A DNA stretch of 64,000 bases from Romboutsia sedimentorum (GTDB lineage: Bacteria > Bacillota > Clostridia > Peptostreptococcales > Peptostreptococcaceae). Positions 44,838 to 53,292 of the stretch are shown piece after piece. The notes beneath the pieces are model-generated. The model was not told the DNA's origin. It searched no databases and was given only the letters and a program-made list of their open reading frames with translations. A program made the translations under genes and the position numbers. The stretch covers positions 744,001 through 808,000 of the forward strand of contig NZ_JASKYM010000001.1 in the NCBI RefSeq assembly GCF_030131845.1, given 5' to 3'. Each line of letters begins with the position of its first letter. Position 1 is the first letter of the stretch.

Positions 44838-46118
44838 TTATCTTACTAGTCCATTTATTACTACATCTAATAGAGAGTCTATAGTTGATACAACCTTAGC
44901 ACTTGCATTATATGCATGTTGAAATTGTATTAAGTTAACCATTTCCTCATCTAGTGACACTCCAGACACATTTGATCTTGCGTTGTCTATTTCTTTTAAT
45001 ATTTTACTTTGATTTTTTTCATTTCTTCTTACTTCTTGTGTTTCATTTCCTAGTTTTTGAATTATATTATTATAAAATTTATCTATTGTTGTATCTTCTC
45101 CGCCAATAGTAACTTTTTTATCTTTTAGCTTGTACATTTCTTGAGCTACATCTGTTGTTATTTTCAAGTCTGTAGTACCATCTAATATGTCATCCTTTAA
45201 TTTTAATATTGGATCTCCACTAGCATCATACTCAAACAAATCAATTCCTAATGTGTCATTTACTGACTTTGATATGCCTTCAGCTAATTCCTTTACATCT
45301 CCTACATATTCTTTTATTTTATCTATCATATCTAAAGAACCTTTTACTTCTCCAGATATATTTGGTATAGCTTTTAATTCATCTACTGTAACATCTCCAC
45401 CATTTTCTATTTTATCTTTTAGTAGCGTTTTTACATCCTCATTTTGTATATTCATTTTAAAACTAAGTTCATCTAATATTTTATCCTTTTCATCTAATAA
45501 ATCATTAGGGCTCTTTCCACTACCTTCAACTATTTTAATATGTTTTTCAAGGTCTCTTAATTGATTAATCATAGAATTAATATCACTGACGTCTTCGCCT
45601 ATTTTTTTTTCTGCTTGCTCACCTAAGCTTTGTAACTTTTTAGTTATTTGGCTTATACTGTTAGCTAAATATTTACTATTTTGAATTACTATATCTTTTG
45701 ACCCATTGTCATTTGGATTTTTTGATAATTCATGCCAACTTGTAAAGAAGTTATTTATAGATGCAGATATTCCAGTCTCTGATGGTTCGTTAAATATTGT
45801 TTCCATATTTGTATAGTGTTCATATTTAATACCAGTTTCTCCATAGTTATGAGATTCATTTCTATATTGAAAATCAGAAAATGTATTTCTTATTCTTATT
45901 ATATCAGTTGCCTCTACACCTGTTCCTAATTGTCCAGCCCCCATACTACTGTTATATCCAGGGTAACTATATGCACTTTTTGCACTTTGTTCTACCCTTT
46001 GTCTTGAGTACCCAGGTGTATTCATGTTATTTATATTGTGTGAAGTTGTTTGTATTGATAATTGACTTACAGTCATTCCTGATTTTGCTGAGTGTAAACT
46101 TCCTAATAATCCCGCCAT
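44838..46118 (-). CDS. flgK: Hook-filament junction protein FlgK
   Basis: The 426-residue protein has the N-terminus LLGSLHSAKSGMTVSQLSIQ, TTSHNINNMNTPGYSRQRVE, a DFQYRNESHNYGETG helix, and the C-terminal VSGVSLDEEMVNLIQFQHAY with NASAKVVSTIDSLLDVVING. It is the hook-associated protein next to the hook. It is shorter than enteric FlgK (~550), with a small central domain. Confidence 0.94.
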   Translation of the reverse strand: MAGLLGSLHSAKSGMTVSQLSIQTTSHNINNMNTPGYSRQRVEQSAKSAYSYPGYNSSMGAGQLGTGVEATDIIRIRNTFSDFQYRNESHNYGETGIKYEHYTNMETIFNEPSETGISASINNFFTSWHELSKNPNDNGSKDIVIQNSKYLANSISQITKKLQSLGEQAEKKIGEDVSDINSMINQLRDLEKHIKIVEGSGKSPNDLLDEKDKILDELSFKMNIQNEDVKTLLKDKIENGGDVTVDELKAIPNISGEVKGSLDMIDKIKEYVGDVKELAEGISKSVNDTLGIDLFEYDASGDPILKLKDDILDGTTDLKITTDVAQEMYKLKDKKVTIGGEDTTIDKFYNNIIQKLGNETQEVRRNEKNQSKILKEIDNARSNVSGVSLDEEMVNLIQFQHAYNASAKVVSTIDSLLDVVINGLVR

Positions 46119-46135
46119 ATATTTCCTCCCTATAT

Positions 46136-46549
46136 TTATTTTCCTACTTGCCCATATGCATTGTATGTTCCTATACCTTTACCAGGCTTTATACAATTTA
46201 TCATTTTTTTTGTAAAAAACAATCTCTGCTTTATAAGTAGATCATTTGATTCTTTTTGTATTTCTATCATTTTTAAATGATTTTTTATTTCTATATATGC
46301 TTGTTTTATATTTTCATCATTGCAATTTTCTATAGTTTCTTTTATGCTACTTTCACTCCCCATTATGCTTCTTCTTTTTATTTCTGTAGTTGCAAGTTCC
46401 TTCGCTGTACTATCTAATTCCTGTGCTATTTTATCTATTTTCATAATATCTTTATTTATAATTAGTTCGTGCTGTTCATCTAATAATTCAAGTAATTTTT
46501 TCAATATAGTTTTTTCTTGGTATATTACTACCTTTAGTTCTGGGCTCAA
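46136..46549 (-). CDS. flgN: FlgN-type flagellar chaperone
   Basis: The 137-residue helical protein has the FlgN pattern: EKTILKKLLELLDEQHELII near the N-terminus and ELATTEIKRRSIMGSESSIK. FlgN binds FlgK and FlgL before export, and its gene lies directly before flgK here, as usual. It overlaps nothing and starts right at the end of flgM. Confidence 0.82.
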   Translation of the reverse strand: MSPELKVVIYQEKTILKKLLELLDEQHELIINKDIMKIDKIAQELDSTAKELATTEIKRRSIMGSESSIKETIENCNDENIKQAYIEIKNHLKMIEIQKESNDLLIKQRLFFTKKMINCIKPGKGIGTYNAYGQVGK

Positions 46550-46822
46550 TTATTTATCTCCCCTCATACTTTCTATTATTTTTTTTGCTAAAGATTTTGA
46601 ATCAACTTTATATGTTCCATTTTCTATTTTAGTTTTTATTTCATTTATTTTATCTATACTAACATCTTCTTTATTGGTATTTAATTTATTTAATTGCTTT
46701 CCTAATTCTGATATTTCAACGCTATCCACTATTTTATTGTTTACAGGTTTTGCTTGTACTTTATTATTTTTATACATATTTTCAATTCCTCTAAAGTTAA
46801 CTGAAGTTATATTCATTGACAT
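46550..46822 (-). CDS. flgM: Anti-sigma factor FlgM
   Basis: The 90-residue protein has a disordered N-terminal half and the C-terminal sigma-binding helices (VDSVEISELGKQLNKLNTNK, INEIKTKIENGTYKVDSKSL, AKKIIESMRG). FlgM holds FliA (4818-5540) inactive until the hook is complete and FlgM is exported. It stands ahead of flgN in the late block. Confidence 0.9.
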   Translation of the reverse strand: MSMNITSVNFRGIENMYKNNKVQAKPVNNKIVDSVEISELGKQLNKLNTNKEDVSIDKINEIKTKIENGTYKVDSKSLAKKIIESMRGDK

Positions 46823-46867
46823 ACCTCCTTAATATTAAGCTTAGTGTTTTGTATTATAAATTAGATT

Positions 46868-47191
46868 TTAGTTCTCTCCATCTATATTTTTTATTTTTGA
46901 CAATCTTATCGCTAACTTATTATCTAATATTATACTTTCTCCACTTGCTATTATAGTTCCATTTATATTTATATCTAAAGCTTCTTCTAAACTTTTATCT
47001 AGCGTTATTACATCACCAATTTTTAAGTTCACTATTTTATCTATAGTTGCTTTTGTTTCCCCCATAGATACGGTTATATCCATTTGTGAATTCATTATAT
47101 CTGACATAGCATCTACATTTTCTTTTTCGCCTTCCACTAGCTGTTCCAATTGTATTTCATATATTTCATCTACACTTTGTGCCAAGTTCAT
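46868..47191 (-). CDS. Second FliN-like (SpoA domain) protein
   Basis: The 107-residue protein has an N-terminal acidic helix (residues 1-30) and a complete SpoA domain (about 35-100: DITVSMGETKATIDKIVNLK, GDVITLDKSLEEALDININ, AIRLSKI). It is a FliN relative encoded apart from the fliM-fliN pair at 2078-3233. C. difficile has a FliN-like gene at the same place in its late block. It could take part in the C-ring as a second FliN or in an export-related complex. Confidence 0.85.
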   Translation of the reverse strand: MNLAQSVDEIYEIQLEQLVEGEKENVDAMSDIMNSQMDITVSMGETKATIDKIVNLKIGDVITLDKSLEEALDININGTIIASGESIILDNKLAIRLSKIKNIDGEN

Positions 47192-47203
47192 TTTTATTCC
47201 TCC

Positions 47204-47626
47204 CTACATGTATATATCTATTAAAAGTCCATTTATTTCATCTATCTTAGCTGCAATATCGATATTTTCTTTTTGATCATATATTAATTCTTTTGTTACT
47301 TGTTCTAATTTTTCATTAACTGTTTTTACTGTAGTAAAATAGTTTCTATCCCAAAAGCTATCCTTTTTGTTTAATGTATAAACATAATCTACTATTGATT
47401 TTAAGTATCCTTTTATAACCTGTTTATACTTTATAACATCAGTATAGTTTTGAGTTGCTACTAATTTTTTTCCTGTTTCTCTTATTTCATTTACATATAT
47501 ATCTAACTCTTCTTTTGTTTTTGATTTGTTAGTTTGATTAAAACTATCACTAAAATCTAATTTATTTTTTGTGTTTTTAGTTTCTATATTTAACCCTGTG
47601 CTTAATCCTATGTTTTGTACTTTCAT
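47204..47626 (-). CDS. YaaR/DUF327 family protein
   Basis: The 140-residue protein matches the YaaR (DUF327) pattern: an extended N-terminus, then ELDIYVNEIRETGKKLVATQ, YKQVIKGYLKSIVDYVYTLN and the aromatic-rich KKDSFWDRNYFTTVKTVNEK. Its biochemical role is unknown. It is the first gene of the late flagellar block here, 12 bp before the second fliN. Confidence 0.75.
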   Translation of the reverse strand: MKVQNIGLSTGLNIETKNTKNKLDFSDSFNQTNKSKTKEELDIYVNEIRETGKKLVATQNYTDVIKYKQVIKGYLKSIVDYVYTLNKKDSFWDRNYFTTVKTVNEKLEQVTKELIYDQKENIDIAAKIDEINGLLIDIYM

Positions 47627-47675
47627 ATTTAACCTCTATAATATTATCTTTTTTCTATTTCACTCTTTTATTAAT

Positions 47676-47702
47676 ACTACGGCTATATTTTACACTACTT
47701 GA
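47676..47702 (-). promoter_or_regulatory. Possible weak sigma-D promoter of the late block
   Basis: The minus strand reads TCAA, 15 bases, then GCCGTAGT, against the consensus TAAA-N15-GCCGATAT. Spacing and the GCCG core fit, but other positions do not. It lies about 50 bp upstream of the YaaR gene. Treat as a candidate only. Confidence 0.3.
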
Positions 47703-47710
47703 GTTATAAT

Positions 47711-49015
47711 TTATGTATTATCATTTTTTATTATTGTTGATAAATTTTCTAAATTCATAGGCTTATAACAGTAATAACCTTGAACTAAATCACAACCCAT
47801 ATTTTTTAGTATTACATATTCAGATTTCTGTTCTACACCTTCGGCTACAACCGATGTATCTGTTGTATGAATCATACTAATTAGACTTTGTATAAACATG
47901 GGATTATTACTGAGGTATTCTACTAATGATTTGTCTATTTTTATTTCATCTACATTGTAGTTCTTTATATAGTCAATGGAATTGAACCCTTTCCCAAAAT
48001 CATCTATAGATACCTTTATACCTGTATCTTTTATTTCTTTTAATATGTCCTGTATTCTATCTATATCTTCCATATTTTCATTTTCTGTTATTTCAAGGTT
48101 TAATAGGCTATATTCAAACCCCACTTGTTTCAATATGTTCTCTAGTTTTTCCAAGAATCTTTCATCTTCGAGCTGATAAGGTGATATATTTACAGATAAA
48201 TCTATTTTTGTATTTAATACTTTATTTATTTGCTTTATATCTTCACAAGCTTTTTTTATAATCCAGGCACCTAGCTTATTTATATATCCACATTTTTCTG
48301 TAAATCCAATTAATTTTTCAGGTGTTATATATCCATGTTCTTTATTAAACCATCGTATTAAGGCTTCTACACCTCTTATTTCACCAGTTTTAGCATCAAC
48401 TTTAGGTTGATAATATAAAGTCATTTCACCATTTTCAATTGCTTTTTCAATAGCAGCTATATTTATATAAGTTTCATACTTCTCATTATATATCACATAC
48501 CTATTTATACCTTTTCTAATTGCGTCTGACATAGATATTTCTAATTTATTCATACAATCTTCCAAATTAAAATCATCTTCTTTATATATAATTGAGGCAA
48601 TATTACATGATATACTTATATTTTCTTCGTGCTGTTTTATACTTGAAGATATTAAAAGTACATCCTTTATCATTTGATGTATATAATTAATATCAGTATT
48701 TTCTGTATATATAGCAAAATTCATTGGTGATAATCTACCTACAATTAAGTCACTACGCATATTTTCAAATTTTTTAGCCATATACTTTATTACTTCATCA
48801 CCTTGTTTTACACCATATTGCAAATTCACAAAATTAATTCCCATAATTTTAATTTTTATTAAAGTCCCATTATTCTTTGTACGTAAAGAATAAAAAAAGT
48901 AATTTCTATTGTATAAGCCTGTAAATTTATCTCTTTTATTTATTTTAATCTTTAAATTTGATATTAGGAATCTATATTTTTCATTTTTATTTAATAATTT
49001 TTCATTGAAATGCAT
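47711..49015 (-). CDS. Cyclic-di-GMP phosphodiesterase (degenerate GGDEF plus intact EAL)
   Basis: About 434 residues. The N-terminal GGDEF domain (~35-180) begins FTGLYNRNYFFYSLRTKNNG, but where the active GG(D/E)EF should be it has GRLSPMNF, so cyclase activity is unlikely. The EAL domain (~195-430) keeps the catalytic motifs: VEALIRWF, NISPYQ, NLEITENENMEDI, VSIDDFGKGFNSIDYIKNY, EIKIDKSLVEYL, VVAEGVEQ and VQGYYCYKP. It should hydrolyse c-di-GMP. Starting from the ATG at 49015 behind GGGGAGA, it is cytoplasmic with no membrane segment. Standing beside the flagellar block, it could lift the riboswitch brake at 21690-21778. Confidence 0.88.
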   Translation of the reverse strand: MHFNEKLLNKNEKYRFLISNLKIKINKRDKFTGLYNRNYFFYSLRTKNNGTLIKIKIMGINFVNLQYGVKQGDEVIKYMAKKFENMRSDLIVGRLSPMNFAIYTENTDINYIHQMIKDVLLISSSIKQHEENISISCNIASIIYKEDDFNLEDCMNKLEISMSDAIRKGINRYVIYNEKYETYINIAAIEKAIENGEMTLYYQPKVDAKTGEIRGVEALIRWFNKEHGYITPEKLIGFTEKCGYINKLGAWIIKKACEDIKQINKVLNTKIDLSVNISPYQLEDERFLEKLENILKQVGFEYSLLNLEITENENMEDIDRIQDILKEIKDTGIKVSIDDFGKGFNSIDYIKNYNVDEIKIDKSLVEYLSNNPMFIQSLISMIHTTDTSVVAEGVEQKSEYVILKNMGCDLVQGYYCYKPMNLENLSTIIKNDNT

Positions 49016-49208
49016 ATATATATGTCTCCCCACGTTTTTTTCTATTCCTTATTTCTTAATTTTATTTTATCGTTCTAGTCAATTATTTTGTACGTACACT
49101 TATAAGTTTTCTTTAATTTAAATCATTTTATTTTTTGATGAATATATTTTTAATTATATATATATACTTTTATATATAGCGGTGTTTATTAAAGGACTCT
49201 TTAAATTA

Positions 49209-49236
49209 TTGGAGAATTATATATTTTAGGTATAAT
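49209..49236 (+). promoter_or_regulatory. Promoter of the LytTR regulator gene
   Basis: TTGGAG (49209-49214), a 16-bp spacer and TATAAT (49231-49236) stand about 60 bp before the ATG. The rest of this 280-bp divergent gap is A/T-rich with no other clear element. Confidence 0.55.
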
Positions 49237-49296
49237 TTTCAATTTTTAAAATTTTAATGATATTTGCTATGATTCGATTTTTTTTAAGGAGATGCT

Positions 49297-50016
49297 ATGC
49301 TTAATTTAACTATATGTTGTGATACACCTAATCAAGTAAATACTTTGGATGGTTATTTGATGAAATTTTCTTCCTCTCATGACTTTAACTATAAGCTTTC
49401 TAAGTTTAAATCTTTTAATGATTTAACTAATAAGCCCCCTCTAAATATAGACATTTTATTACTCAGTATTAATTTAAATAGTAAACAGGATACCTTTAAC
49501 ATTTATAAAAAGCTTAAATCTTTATACGATGATATTCAAATAATCTTCATACCCGAATTAGTAGATTTTGTTCTTAATGGATTTTATCTGAAAGATTTTA
49601 GATGTATTCTAAAGCCTTTAAAATATTCAGCTTTTGAAGATGAACTTTTGGATTGTCTTGATTATTTAATGACTACAGATAACCATATTGAAAAAACACA
49701 ATTTAATAACAATACACTTCATGTGTTAAACGGATTATCTTCAGCATCAATTTTATTTATAGAGTCTATAGGTAAAAACTGTATTGCTTATACTAGCAAT
49801 ATTTTTGTTGAAATTCCTAATAGCATTGATATATTAGAAAAAAGCCTGTGTTCCTCTACATTTTTCAGATGTCATCATAATTATTTAATTAATATAAAAA
49901 AAATAAGTAAGTTAAATACAGATTCCGTTATTATAAATTCTAAAGCAATTCCAGTAGATAAAAAAAAGTTTAATTTATTAAAAACTAAATTATTAGTTAT
50001 GCTTAAAATAATATAA
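49297..50016 (+). CDS. LytTR-type transcription regulator with an altered receiver domain
   Basis: The protein has 239 residues. Residues 1-120 look like a response-regulator receiver (MLNLTICCDTPNQVNTLDGY ... NIDILLLSINLNSK ... FRCILKPLKYSAF). The usual phospho-accepting Asp in LLLDxxL is Ser, while the late Lys-Pro is kept. Residues ~135-235 form a LytTR DNA-binding domain (ASILFIESIGKNCIAYTSNI, FFRCHHNYLINIKKISKLNT). No histidine kinase is next to it. It is one of few + strand genes here, divergent from the EAL gene, with its own promoter and a two-way terminator after it. It may act without phosphorylation. Confidence 0.8.
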   Translation: MLNLTICCDTPNQVNTLDGYLMKFSSSHDFNYKLSKFKSFNDLTNKPPLNIDILLLSINLNSKQDTFNIYKKLKSLYDDIQIIFIPELVDFVLNGFYLKDFRCILKPLKYSAFEDELLDCLDYLMTTDNHIEKTQFNNNTLHVLNGLSSASILFIESIGKNCIAYTSNIFVEIPNSIDILEKSLCSSTFFRCHHNYLINIKKISKLNTDSVIINSKAIPVDKKKFNLLKTKLLVMLKII

Positions 50017-50042
50017 AAAAGTATTCATTTGAATACTTTTTT
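50015..50042. terminator. Two-way terminator between the LytTR gene and the transglycosylase gene
   Basis: AAAAAAGTATTCA and TGAATACTTTTTT form a hairpin with A- and T-runs on both sides. It begins in the stop codon of the LytTR gene and serves both converging genes. Confidence 0.85.
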
Positions 50043-50062
50043 ATATTATTTTATTAACTGTT

Positions 50063-50728
50063 TTATGCTTTATAATATTTCATTACTTTCGGAACATAAT
50101 TTTGTGTTTCTCTTGGCATTTTATATATATGTTCCATAGATTTAACCCCTCTTTTTGCCATTCTAGTTGGGCCACCATTATAAGCCATAAGTGCCATTTC
50201 TACATCTCCATTATATTTATCTAGATATTCTTTTATATGTCTTGTTCCACCATCTATGTTTTGCTCTATATTAAGTGGATCTTTAACATTTAAATCCCTA
50301 CAGTTTTCAGGCATAAGTTGCATTAATCCTTTTGCACCTGCTGATGATACACAATTCGGATTGAAATTTGATTCAACCTTTATTATAGATTTTATTAAAT
50401 TTTCATCTACTCCATATTTTTTAGAGGCTATGCTAACAGCTTCGTCTATCCTTTTATTGGTGTCAGGATTTTTTGACGTTGACTGTATTTTATTTGAATT
50501 TTGAATACTATTTTGCGTCTTTAAACTTAATTCTTCATTATCTTTTTTATTTTCTTGATTTGTAATGTTTATATTTACAGTATTATTTCCATTGTTCTGT
50601 GCAATTGCTTTTAATAAGCTTATCATTATCATATCAAAAACACCGCTATCAGATTTACACTCACAATTACTTGTGCTTCCTGCTGATAGTTTAGATGTCA
50701 TTTCTAATAATTGCATTCTATCAATCAT
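50063..50728 (-). CDS. Lytic transglycosylase without signal peptide
   Basis: The 221-residue protein ends in an SLT (soluble lytic transglycosylase) domain from ~95: KYGVDENLIKSIIKVESNFN with the catalytic Glu in VES, VSSAGAKGLMQLMPENCRDL, and ALMAYNGGPTRMAKRGV. The N-terminal ~90 residues are low-complexity and Asn/Gln-rich. No signal peptide or membrane helix is seen, so export through the flagellar apparatus, as for FlgJ in Proteobacteria, is an attractive idea. A transglycosylase gene occupies the same place at the edge of the C. difficile flagellar locus. Confidence 0.85.
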   Translation of the reverse strand: MIDRMQLLEMTSKLSAGSTSNCECKSDSGVFDMIMISLLKAIAQNNGNNTVNINITNQENKKDNEELSLKTQNSIQNSNKIQSTSKNPDTNKRIDEAVSIASKKYGVDENLIKSIIKVESNFNPNCVSSAGAKGLMQLMPENCRDLNVKDPLNIEQNIDGGTRHIKEYLDKYNGDVEMALMAYNGGPTRMAKRGVKSMEHIYKMPRETQNYVPKVMKYYKA

Positions 50729-50827
50729 TTTTTCTCACCTCGAATAGTTTATTACTCTAATTATACGGATGGCTATTTTATAACTTTATAAATATAATAA
50801 TTTCTAAATTAATTTATTTATGCAAAT

Positions 50828-50862
50828 AAAAAATGAACTCTAATTATTAGAGTTCATTTTTT
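50828..50862 (-). terminator. Terminator after the secreted-protein gene
   Basis: AAAAAATGAACTCTAAT and ATTAGAGTTCATTTTTT form a long symmetrical hairpin with runs on both sides, 17 bp after the stop of the gene at 50880-51527. Confidence 0.85.
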
Positions 50863-50879
50863 ATATTATATCAATTATA

Positions 50880-51527
50880 TTATAAAGCTAATTCAAGATA
50901 TCCGCTTGGATGGAAGTAGTAGATATTTGCAGTATTTTTATCAACGAAAAATCCTAAGTCTGTATCATAGTCTGGTAAAAATACATATCCACTTAATCCT
51001 CTTTGAGCTAATACGTTAAATGTATTTTCATCACCTTGGTATGCATAATTTGCATCTTTTTTGTACATTTGTAATAACTCTTTAGCTTGCTGTTGGCTTA
51101 ATACATCTATAACTTTAACAGTATTTTGTTCTACTGTTTCTTCTTTTTTATTATTTTCAACAACTGGTGTTTCTTCTTTCTTTATTACTTCATTTTTTAT
51201 TGTTTCTTCTTTTATTTGTGGTTTTGTAACTTCATCTTTTACTTTTTGTTTTACTACTTCGTTTTTTGTTTCTAATTTTGTTGTCTCATTTTTCACTTCA
51301 ACTTTTGGTATATTTGGTTTTACTACTTCTTCTTTATTTACTCTATCAACTTTTAACTCATTATTTGGCATTGTTTGTTTATTAGTAGTTTTATCTATAT
51401 TTTCAACTAATGCTGATTCTGGTTTATCATTTGTACCTTGTGCAAATATTGTGCTTGTAATAGGACTTATAAATAATAATCCTCCACATAATACTGATAA
51501 TGTTTTTATTGCTCTTTTCATGTTCAT
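50880..51527 (-). CDS. Secreted protein of unknown function with a Lys/Glu repeat region
   Basis: The 215-residue protein has a signal peptide (MKRAIKTLSVLCGGLLFISP ... TIFAQ, probable cleavage near residue 30). A low-complexity region (~55-130) follows, built from short units such as VKNETTKLETKNEVVKQKVK. A compact C-terminal domain (~140-215) reads QQQAKELLQMYKKDANYAYQ, GYVFLPDYDTDLGFFVDKNT and YYFHPSGYLELAL. There is no LPXTG motif or wall-binding repeat. I do not recognise the C-terminal domain. It has its own terminator, and two 17-bp repeats stand ~120-180 bp upstream. Confidence 0.7.
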   Translation of the reverse strand: MNMKRAIKTLSVLCGGLLFISPITSTIFAQGTNDKPESALVENIDKTTNKQTMPNNELKVDRVNKEEVVKPNIPKVEVKNETTKLETKNEVVKQKVKDEVTKPQIKEETIKNEVIKKEETPVVENNKKEETVEQNTVKVIDVLSQQQAKELLQMYKKDANYAYQGDENTFNVLAQRGLSGYVFLPDYDTDLGFFVDKNTANIYYFHPSGYLELAL

Positions 51528-51649
51528 CCCATCCTCTACTAGTAATATTTATGTATAATTTCATTTACTTACTTTTATATACTATGTTGCTTAGTTTTGT
51601 TTTATCTCTTCTATGATTTAATATTATCATATAGGGGTTATATATAACA

Positions 51650-51707
51650 GTTACACCAATGTTACTTTAGATTACAAATTCGTAAACTAAGTTACAGCGA
51701 TGTTACT
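51650..51707. repeat. Two 17-bp direct repeats upstream of the secreted-protein gene
   Basis: GTTACAcCaATGTTACT (51650-51666) and GTTACAgCgATGTTACT (51691-51707) differ at two positions and start 41 bp apart, close to four helical turns. They lie in the 448-bp gap between divergent genes. This is the typical form of a pair of regulator sites, but no regulator is evident. Confidence 0.55.
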
Positions 51708-51880
51708 CTTTTGCTTTAATGTTAAAGTCTTAAATCAATAAATGATTTTTATTTTTTTTAAATTTCATTTCTTTTATTAAGCACTAATCATGTACAAGCA
51801 TCATTTTATTAACACTTTCATTTAAAATGCAATATTAAGTTAGTATTTTTTGCAAGGTCAGTATATTTGTTTTATACGTT

Positions 51881-51913
51881 AAAATGCAAGTTTATTTTTC
51901 ACTCTTGCATTTT
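51881..51913 (+). repeat. 10-bp inverted repeat upstream of the symporter gene
   Basis: AAAATGCAAG and CTTGCATTTT are perfect arms around a 13-nt loop, followed on the + strand by a T-rich stretch, about 60 bp before the start codon. It may be an operator or an attenuator. Besides this and the 17-bp repeats I see nothing in the gap. Confidence 0.5.
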
Positions 51914-51974
51914 GTATTATTTCCATGTTATTATTTAAATATTAAATAACAACATTTTAATTCGAGGTGGGTAT

Positions 51975-53243
51975 ATGAAAAAAAAATTAGGACTAACTAG
52001 TAAAATCTTTATAGGTATACTTCTAGGGGCGATTTTAGGAATAACATTAAAATGCCTTCCTGACAGTACCTTTAAAAATGCAATCTTATTAGATGGAGCA
52101 TTAAAAATCATGGGAAGTGGCTTTATAAATGCTATAAAAATGTTAGTAGTACCATTAGTATTCGTTTCATTGGTATGTGGTTCTTCTTCTATGGGCGACG
52201 TTAAAAAACTTAGTAGAATAGGAGTTAAAACTTTAGGTTTTTACCTAATAACTACTGCTGTTGCAATAACTTTAGCTCTTATAGTTGGTAAATTAGTAAA
52301 TCCAGGTGTCGGACTTGATATGTCTAGTTTAATGACCCAAGCACCAACTATAGGTGAAAGTAAGTCATTTGTAGAAATAATCCTTGCAATGATACCATCA
52401 AACCCTATTCAATCATTAGCAAGCGGTGATATGCTTCAAATAATTATATTCTCTCTATTGCTTGGTGTATCTATTAGTGTTGTTGGTGAAAAAGCACAAC
52501 CAATAAAGAATTTATTTGAATCAGCTAATGAAATATGTATGAAGATGGTTAGTATAATAATGCTATTAGCTCCTTATGGTGTCTTTGCTTTAATAACAAA
52601 TACTTTTGCTACGACTGGCTTTGATGCTATATTCTCATTACTTAAGTACATGTTTTGTGTGTCTTTTGCTTTAGTTTTACAAGCATTCATAGTTTATTCA
52701 GGTATGGTTAGATTTTCTACAGGCCTTAAATTAAAACCTTTCTTTAAGAAATTTGCAAGTGTAGCTGCTGTAACATTCTCTACCGCTTCAAGTAACGCTG
52801 CTCTTCCTTTAACGATTGAGACTATGGAAGAATTAGGAGTTGATAACTCTGTTGCTTCATTTACACTTCCATTAGGTGCTACTGTTAATATGGATGGTAC
52901 TGCTATAATGCAAGGCGTTGCTTGTATATTTATATCTCAAGTGTACGGTATTGATTTAAGTATAAATGAATTACTTACAATTATTTTAACAGCTACTTTA
53001 GCATCTGTTGGTACTGCTGGTGTTCCAGGGGTTGGTATGATAACTTTATCTATGGTCTTAACTTCTGTTGGACTTCCTATAGAGGGAATTGGTTTAATAA
53101 TGGGTGTTGATAGACTACTAGATATGGCTAGAACTACTGTTAATGTTATGGGGGATTGTGCTTGTACATTAGTTGTTAGTAACATGGAAGGCGAATTAGA
53201 TAAATCTATGTATTATGGAGAAACTGCTAAAATAGCTTCTTAG
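51975..53243 (+). CDS. Dicarboxylate/amino-acid:cation symporter (DAACS family)
   Basis: The 422-residue membrane protein has the GltP/GltT family signatures: ASVAAVTFSTASSNAALPLT for the serine-rich hairpin, TLPLGATVNMDGTAIMQG for the NMDGT motif, and DRLLDMARTTVNVMGDCACT for the substrate site. It imports glutamate, aspartate, C4-dicarboxylates or small neutral amino acids with Na+ or H+. The substrate is not certain: at the position often Arg in glutamate carriers this protein has DCACT, closer to neutral-amino-acid carriers. It starts behind GAGGTGGG. Confidence 0.88.
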   Translation: MKKKLGLTSKIFIGILLGAILGITLKCLPDSTFKNAILLDGALKIMGSGFINAIKMLVVPLVFVSLVCGSSSMGDVKKLSRIGVKTLGFYLITTAVAITLALIVGKLVNPGVGLDMSSLMTQAPTIGESKSFVEIILAMIPSNPIQSLASGDMLQIIIFSLLLGVSISVVGEKAQPIKNLFESANEICMKMVSIIMLLAPYGVFALITNTFATTGFDAIFSLLKYMFCVSFALVLQAFIVYSGMVRFSTGLKLKPFFKKFASVAAVTFSTASSNAALPLTIETMEELGVDNSVASFTLPLGATVNMDGTAIMQGVACIFISQVYGIDLSINELLTIILTATLASVGTAGVPGVGMITLSMVLTSVGLPIEGIGLIMGVDRLLDMARTTVNVMGDCACTLVVSNMEGELDKSMYYGETAKIAS

Positions 53244-53262
53244 ACTTTAATTATATATATAA

Positions 53263-53292
53263 AAATAAAACATCCAATTGGATGTTTTATTT
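53263..53292. terminator. Two-way terminator between symporter and ABC permease genes
   Basis: A perfect 30-bp palindrome, aaataaaacatccaa and its complement. It contains the stop codon of the permease gene and lies about 20 bp after the symporter stop. It works for both converging genes. Confidence 0.85.
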
